Source of the DNA: an uncultured Lachnospiraceae bacterium
GTDB taxonomy: Bacteria > Bacillota > Clostridia > Lachnospirales > Lachnospiraceae
Assembly (NCBI GenBank): GCA_958402795.1
Contig: CATXUX010000003.1
Coordinates: 62,001-126,000, forward strand
Length of the DNA: 64,000 nucleotides
Direction of reading: 5' to 3'
The position numbers and the translations under genes are program-made. Below, in pieces: positions 59,631 through 64,000 of the stretch. The number at the start of each line of letters is the position of its first letter. Position 1 is the stretch's first letter. The notes beneath the pieces are model-generated. The model had not been told where the DNA came from. It saw nothing but the letters and a program-made list of their open reading frames with translations, and made no database searches.

Positions 59631-59855
59631 ATGAAAAAAATAAAACGAATCCTCGCGCTCACCGGTGCCATTCTTCTGATCGGATTGTATGCATGTACCC
59701 TGATCTTCGCCCTCATCGGGACGCCGCTCGCCACAGATCTTCTGAAAGCATCCGTGGCGGTTACGATTCTTCTTCCCGTACTGCTCTATGGATTTCAGCT
59801 CGTCTGGCGTCTGATGCACAAAAACGACAATGACACAGATTCCCGGGAATCCTAA
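59631..59855 (+). CDS. Small membrane protein of unknown function
   Basis: 74 residues after AAAGGAACCGCAC. Two hydrophobic helices (ILALTGAILLIGLYACTLIF and LKASVAVTILLPVLLYGFQL) with a short polar, acidic tail. No family recognised. Its last 4 nt overlap purA tail-to-tail. The 215 nt upstream hold no other gene. Confidence 0.6.
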   Translation: MKKIKRILALTGAILLIGLYACTLIFALIGTPLATDLLKASVAVTILLPVLLYGFQLVWRLMHKNDNDTDSRES

Positions 59856-61126
59856 CGATAAATAATGTCGTCCCTTCCCGGTCCGTTACTGATCATCGTG
59901 ATCGGATATCCGATCTCCTGCTCTACAAATTCAATATATTTCCGGCAGTTTTCCGGAAGTTCCGCATAGGTACGGATTCCGCGGATATCGCACTTCCAGC
60001 CGGGAAGTGTTTTATAAACCGGCTTTGCCTTCTCAAGCAGATGCGTAACCGGGAAGTCCGTTGTCACCTTTCCTCCGATCTCGTATCCTACGCAAACCGG
60101 GATCTCATCCAGATAGCCAAGCACATCCAGTACCGTAAAGGCTACATCTGTCGTTCCCTGCATCCGGCAGCCGTATTTGGATGCCACGCAGTCAAACCAT
60201 CCCATCCGTCTCGGACGCCCTGTCGTTGCGCCAAATTCGCCGCCATCGCCTCCGCGTCTGCGCAGTTCATCTGCTTCATCCCCAAAGATCTCGCTGACAA
60301 ACGCTCCGGCGCCCACCGCGCTGGAATAAGCCTTGCAGACTGTAATGATCTTTTTGATCTCATACGGCGGAATCCCGGCGCCGATCGCACCATACGCCGC
60401 CAGTGTGGAGGAGGATGTAACCATCGGATAGATTCCGTGGTCCGGATCCTTCAGAGAGCCAAGCTGTCCTTCCAGAAGGATATTCTTTCCTTCTTTCAGC
60501 GCCTGATGAAGATATAAGGACACATCGCACACGTACGGCTCCAGCATCTTTTTATATTCCATCAGTTCGTTATACAGATCATCCGGATCGATCAATGGCT
60601 TGTGGTACAAATGCTCCAGCGTCACATTCTTCTGCTGGGCAATACGGACCACTTTCTCTCTCAGCAGCTCGTCATCAAACAGTTCACTCACCTGAAAACC
60701 GATCTTCGCATACTTATCCGAATAAAACGGTGCAATGCCTGACTTTGTGGAGCCGAATGACTTTCCGCCCAGACGCTCCTCTTCATAAGCGTCAAATAAC
60801 TTATGGTAAGACATGACCATCTGCGCGCGGTCCGAAACAAGGATCTTCGGCTGCGGCACGCCTTTCTCCATAATAGACTGTATCTCTTCAAACAGTCTCG
60901 GCGCATCCAGTGCAACGCCGTTGCCGATCACACTTGTCGTATGCCCGTAAAACACACCGGAAGGCAGCGTGTGCAGTGCAAACTTTCCATAGTCGTTCAC
61001 GATCGTATGCCCCGCATTGGCTCCTCCCTGAAAACGTACGATGATATCTGCCTCTTTCGCAAGCATATCGGTAATCTTACCTTTTCCCTCATCGCCCCAG
61101 TTCGCTCCAACTACTGCTTTAACCAT
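59852..61126 (-). CDS. purA: Adenylosuccinate synthetase
   Basis: 424 residues. The GTP/IMP loop is GANWGDEGKGK (7-17; Asn where many have Gln before WGDEGKGK), with GGANAGHTIV and later TTGRPRRMGWFD. Joins IMP and aspartate in AMP synthesis. The C-terminus has SNGPGRDDII. It is monocistronic with its own promoter. Confidence 0.97.
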   Translation of the reverse strand: MVKAVVGANWGDEGKGKITDMLAKEADIIVRFQGGANAGHTIVNDYGKFALHTLPSGVFYGHTTSVIGNGVALDAPRLFEEIQSIMEKGVPQPKILVSDRAQMVMSYHKLFDAYEEERLGGKSFGSTKSGIAPFYSDKYAKIGFQVSELFDDELLREKVVRIAQQKNVTLEHLYHKPLIDPDDLYNELMEYKKMLEPYVCDVSLYLHQALKEGKNILLEGQLGSLKDPDHGIYPMVTSSSTLAAYGAIGAGIPPYEIKKIITVCKAYSSAVGAGAFVSEIFGDEADELRRRGGDGGEFGATTGRPRRMGWFDCVASKYGCRMQGTTDVAFTVLDVLGYLDEIPVCVGYEIGGKVTTDFPVTHLLEKAKPVYKTLPGWKCDIRGIRTYAELPENCRKYIEFVEQEIGYPITMISNGPGRDDIIYR

Positions 61127-61210
61127 AGTGAATCCTCCTGTGTATTATCTCTGTTTCTTCGATTTTATATTGCTTTTATTAGTAATTCTTATCAGGAAAC
61201 TACCGTATGA

Positions 61211-61239
61211 ATTATACTATATATTCTTGGTTTTGTAAA
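61211..61239 (-). promoter_or_regulatory. purA promoter
   Basis: Minus strand TTTACA (61234-61239), 17 nt, TATAAT (61211-61216), 85 nt before the gene. The region was not seen to contain a purine riboswitch. Confidence 0.75.
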
Positions 61240-61247
61240 ATCTTTTT

Positions 61248-62813
61248 TCACATCAGAGGAGCGATCAGGCGCAGCACGCGTCCGCACAGCATCATCGGCA
61301 GACTGATCTTATCCACCTCCGCCATCGTGATCTGCTGGCACTCTTTGAGCGTTTCCTGAAAATCCAGCTCAACGTCGCGCACGACCATGTTATTGTAGAA
61401 GAATATCCCGCACTCAAAATGCAGATACAGGCTGCGGAAATCCAGATTGATCGTCCCCACCGTCGCCGTATCATCGTCAGAGGAAAAAACCTTCGCATGT
61501 ACAAATCCGGGAGTAAATTCATAAATCTTAACTCCCGCTGTGATCAGCTCTTCATAGTATGTCTTTGCCAGTGCAAATGCATACCATTTATCCGGGATAT
61601 GCGGCATAATGATCTTCACGTCGATCCCGCTTTTTGCCGCCCGGCAGAGCGCATCCATCATTTCCCGGTCAAGGATCAGATACGGCGTCATAATATGTAC
61701 GTATTTCTTCGCATGATTCAGAATATGACAGTACACTTCTTCTCCGACATTTTCATCATCATACGGACTGTCTGCATACGGAAGCGTAAACCCAAGCTCC
61801 CGGTGAAGCTCGCCCGACATCTTCGTCAGGTAATTTTCGAATGCCTCCGGTCTGGTCTCCGTGGTGTTCCACATCTGCAAAAACATCATCGTGAGACTCT
61901 GCACGGCGTCTCCCTCGATCATAACCCCGGTGTCTTTCCAGTAACCGAACCGTTCCTTCTCATTGATATACTCATCCGCCAGATTGATACCGCCGGTAAA
62001 ACCGACTCTGCCGTCCACAACACAGATCTTTCTGTGGTCACGGTTATTCTGCGTGGTAGATAATACCGGATGAATCTGGCTTACCACCTTGCACCGGATG
62101 CCGTATCTCTGCAGTTCTTTCGGATAATTATACGGAAGTCTGGATATGCTGTTCATCCCGTCATACATAAAACAGACCTCTACGCCCTGCGCTGCTTTTT
62201 CCTTGAGAATTTCCAAGATCGTGCCCCACATCCGGCCCTCGTCCACAATGAAATATTCCATAAAAATAAATTTTTCCGCTTTTCCAAGCTCCTCAATCAT
62301 CGCCGGAAACATCTTCTCCCCGCAGCTGTAATATTCCGCTTTTGTGTTCCGGTAGATCGGCGTATGTGTCTGTCGGTTCATATATTCCGCCAGATTTGCG
62401 TTGGCCGGCTTGCTCACACGCAGTGCGTCCATCACATATTTGGGTTGGCGCATGTACGGCCATGTTGCTTCCATCGTCTCGCCAAGCCGTCTTCTGAGAA
62501 ACCGGTGGCCGACTTCCATTCTCACATATAAATAAAACAGCGCCCCGAACACCGGGAAGATTAAAACAAGAAGAATCCATGTCAGCGTAAACTCCGTGCT
62601 GGATTTTTCATTGATAATATTGATCACCACGATCACCTGCAGGACTGTCATAATCCCATAAGCCAAGGTTGCAGAAGAACGCAGCCAGTACGGCACCAGA
62701 AACATCACCGCAAGTTGTAATAAAAGGAGAACTACGATGAGCGCAGTCCGGCTGAAGACAATACTCAAAACTCCTTTTTTTGCTTTCTTTGCTACTTCAC
62801 GTTTTTTCATCAT
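61248..62813 (-). CDS. cls: Cardiolipin synthase
   Basis: 521 residues from the first of two ATGs that follow AGGAGGCAGC; the longer frame is not supported. Two N-terminal helices, then two phospholipase D motifs: HRKICVVDGRVGFTGG and HAKVFSSDDDTATVG followed by NLD. Joins two phosphatidylglycerols at the membrane. Basic N-terminus MMKKREVAKKAKKG. Confidence 0.93.
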   Translation of the reverse strand: MMKKREVAKKAKKGVLSIVFSRTALIVVLLLLQLAVMFLVPYWLRSSATLAYGIMTVLQVIVVINIINEKSSTEFTLTWILLVLIFPVFGALFYLYVRMEVGHRFLRRRLGETMEATWPYMRQPKYVMDALRVSKPANANLAEYMNRQTHTPIYRNTKAEYYSCGEKMFPAMIEELGKAEKFIFMEYFIVDEGRMWGTILEILKEKAAQGVEVCFMYDGMNSISRLPYNYPKELQRYGIRCKVVSQIHPVLSTTQNNRDHRKICVVDGRVGFTGGINLADEYINEKERFGYWKDTGVMIEGDAVQSLTMMFLQMWNTTETRPEAFENYLTKMSGELHRELGFTLPYADSPYDDENVGEEVYCHILNHAKKYVHIMTPYLILDREMMDALCRAAKSGIDVKIIMPHIPDKWYAFALAKTYYEELITAGVKIYEFTPGFVHAKVFSSDDDTATVGTINLDFRSLYLHFECGIFFYNNMVVRDVELDFQETLKECQQITMAEVDKISLPMMLCGRVLRLIAPLM

Positions 62814-62925
62814 GCCATGCTGCCTCCTGATTCTTGTCTGCATTGAATGTCCAATTATGATTAGTCTAACATACTTCCCGGGAATCGGCAATCTCTTAAA
62901 TATCACAATTTTTCGTGAAAAAACA

Positions 62926-62954
62926 TTGTATTTATTCTCAAAAAGTATTAGAAT
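62926..62954 (+). promoter_or_regulatory. Promoter of the acidic membrane protein gene
   Basis: TTGTAT (62926-62931), 17 nt, TAGAAT (62949-62954), about 95 nt before the ATG. Confidence 0.6.
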
Positions 62955-63047
62955 ATTAGTTGATTTGATTTATCCCCTTGTAAAAATCCCTGCAGGTATC
63001 TGCTGTAGTCCGGAAACCGGGCAGGAATCAGGAAAGGAGCAACTACA

Positions 63048-63506
63048 ATGAAAAATAGTTCGAAATGGCTTGCTGCCCTTGTCGGCGCAGGCGCTGTCAT
63101 CGGAGTGGCGGCTGCCATACTTTTAAAGGATAAGGACAAGGATTCATCTGCCGGGACGGATGACCTTTTTACGGAAGATGATCTTGACATGGATCTGGAA
63201 CCTGTAAAAGAGAGGGAATATGTGCCACTGAAAAAGGCGGCGGCAGAGACGTCCGATCCGGAAGAAAACGAAGAGACGCCAAAAGAAGACGCAGAAGAAG
63301 CCGAAGAAAAGACAGAAGAACCTGAAGCAGAAGAAATGACAGAAGAGCCGGAAGCAGAAGAAAAGCCGGAAGAAGCAGAGGGATCCGAAGTCTCCGATGA
63401 ATCTGCGAAAGAAGAAGAAAAGACTGACAGCACACAGGCATCTGCAGAATCTACGGATGAAAGTACAACAGAAGAGAAGGCAGAAGAGCCGGAAACGGCA
63501 GAATAA
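63048..63506 (+). CDS. Membrane-anchored acidic low-complexity protein
   Basis: 152 residues. One N-terminal hydrophobic helix (WLAALVGAGAVIGVAAAILL) is followed by a tail dominated by Glu, Ala, Thr and Pro with short repeats such as EEPEAEEMTEEPEAEEKPEE. The tail is probably disordered and strongly negative, on the inner or outer face of the membrane. No family recognised. Start after GGAAAGGAGC. Confidence 0.7.
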   Translation: MKNSSKWLAALVGAGAVIGVAAAILLKDKDKDSSAGTDDLFTEDDLDMDLEPVKEREYVPLKKAAAETSDPEENEETPKEDAEEAEEKTEEPEAEEMTEEPEAEEKPEEAEGSEVSDESAKEEEKTDSTQASAESTDESTTEEKAEEPETAE

Positions 63507-63530
63507 GAAGCAAGAAAACAAGATAAAAGA

Positions 63531-63575
63531 ACGGCAGGTATGACCACAGAATTGTCATGATCCCTGCCGTTTTTT
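63531..63575 (+). terminator. Terminator, probably bidirectional
   Basis: ACGGCAGG (63531-63538) and CCTGCCGT (63563-63570), followed by TTTTT. Lies between convergent genes. Confidence 0.8.
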
Positions 63576-63590
63576 CTGTCACACATCTCT

Positions 63591-64000
63591 TTATTTCCAG
63601 GCTTCCTGCAAGATCTGCACTGCCTCTTTGATCTGCTCTTCCGGCATGTTCGCGTAGCCGAGCAGAATCGTTGCCGCCTGTTCAGGACGGGGTTTCACAT
63701 AATATTCCGAGAGTCCGTACACTTTCACATCCCGCTCTGACGCGCGCGCGATCAGTTCCTCTTCGGTCTGATTTCTTTTACCGTGTAAAAGCAGATGCAC
63801 GCCCGCGTATTCCCCGGACATATCGAACTGTCCCCGCAATCCTTTCAGGCAGCCCAGCAGCATATCATGCCTTCCCTTGTAGATTGCCCGCATCTTATTC
63901 AGGTGACGCTCATAGTATCCGCCTTCGATAAATCGCTGCAGCAGCATCTGATCTGCCTTTGAAACCGTCGAATTCAAGAAGCCGCTTTTTTCTCTGTATT
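63591..64000 (-). CDS. MocR-type (GntR/aminotransferase) regulator, C-terminal part, cut by the window edge
   Basis: The open frame continues to position 64000, giving 136 codons. The part present matches the small domain of PLP aminotransferase-like MocR regulators: QRFIEGGYYERHLNKMRAIY, GEYAGVHLLLHG and GYANMPEEQIKEAVQILQEA. The GntR DNA-binding half and the PLP-lysine would lie outside the window. Likely controls vitamin B6 or GABA-type metabolism, unspecified. Confidence 0.8.
   Translation of the reverse strand, partial: YREKSGFLNSTVSKADQMLLQRFIEGGYYERHLNKMRAIYKGRHDMLLGCLKGLRGQFDMSGEYAGVHLLLHGKRNQTEEELIARASERDVKVYGLSEYYVKPRPEQAATILLGYANMPEEQIKEAVQILQEAWK

Noticed and set aside
61127..61247. 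Possible purine riboswitch ahead of purA
   Set aside because: The 85-nt space between promoter and gene lacks the conserved loop sequences and a terminator.
62948..63586. 212-codon Ser/Ala-rich frame on the minus strand opposite the acidic protein
   Set aside because: It is the complement of a Glu/Ala-rich repeat (GAA/GAG read as TTC/CTC and TCT), without ribosome site; the plus-strand gene has a promoter and ribosome site.

Overview
The window looks like a chromosomal segment from a spore-forming gut Clostridium relative, most likely Lachnospiraceae. The evidence is the low-to-mid GC content, strong AGGAGG ribosome sites, a T-box in front of thrS, an L20-type leader in front of infC-rpmI-rplT, a GerA-family germination protein and a DUF1540 protein. 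Species cannot be fixed from sequence reading alone. No tRNA, rRNA, insertion sequence, prophage or CRISPR array was seen.

The most interesting region is positions 1-17,800, an accessory sugar island on the minus strand. It holds four adjacent pairs of a xylose-isomerase-like TIM-barrel protein and a small DUF6379-type protein. These are the two subunits (alpha and beta) of the C-glycoside deglycosidases known from puerarin- and flavone-C-glucoside-degrading gut bacteria (DgpBC, DfgAB) and soil bacteria (CarBC). Two Gfo/Idh/MocA oxidoreductases (the DgpA/CarA type that makes the 3-keto glycoside), a fifth solitary TIM barrel, two GPH sugar symporters (one cut by the window edge), an Old-Yellow-Enzyme/2,4-dienoyl-CoA-reductase-type enzyme and two AraC regulators complete it. 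One regulator is fused to a GH39-like domain. The inferred pathway is import of a C- (or O-) glycoside, 3-oxidation, Mn-dependent C-C bond cleavage by one of four alpha/beta enzymes, then sugar salvage and possibly reduction of an enone product. Operon I runs alpha2-beta2-oxidoreductase-alpha1-beta1-transporter (8,609 to 3,350). Operon II runs beta4-alpha4-beta3-alpha3-oxidoreductase (15,345 to 11,316).

Positions 17,900-34,100 hold a glycosyltransferase/PAS/nitroreductase/Uma2 operon. A nickel- or peptide-type ABC importer follows, with an unusual multi-hairpin element between its binding-protein and permease genes. Then come a HAD hydrolase with a GH3 glycosidase, and a second oligopeptide-type ABC importer. 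Positions 34,200-44,200 hold an esterase, a Y-family polymerase with YolD under a LexA-type box, a Uma2 protein sharing promoter and leader with the one at 2.6 kb, two paralogous lipoproteins, and a three-gene cassette with a STAND (NB-ARC) NTPase. Positions 44,270-64,000 are mostly core genes: rplT, rpmI, infC, metAA, dut, thrS, purA, cls, with a GerA protein, a sodium symporter, small membrane proteins and the end of a MocR-type regulator.

Many start codons were moved inward from the longest reading frame on the basis of Shine-Dalgarno spacing or stop/start overlap. Family calls rest on motifs read by eye; no database search was run.
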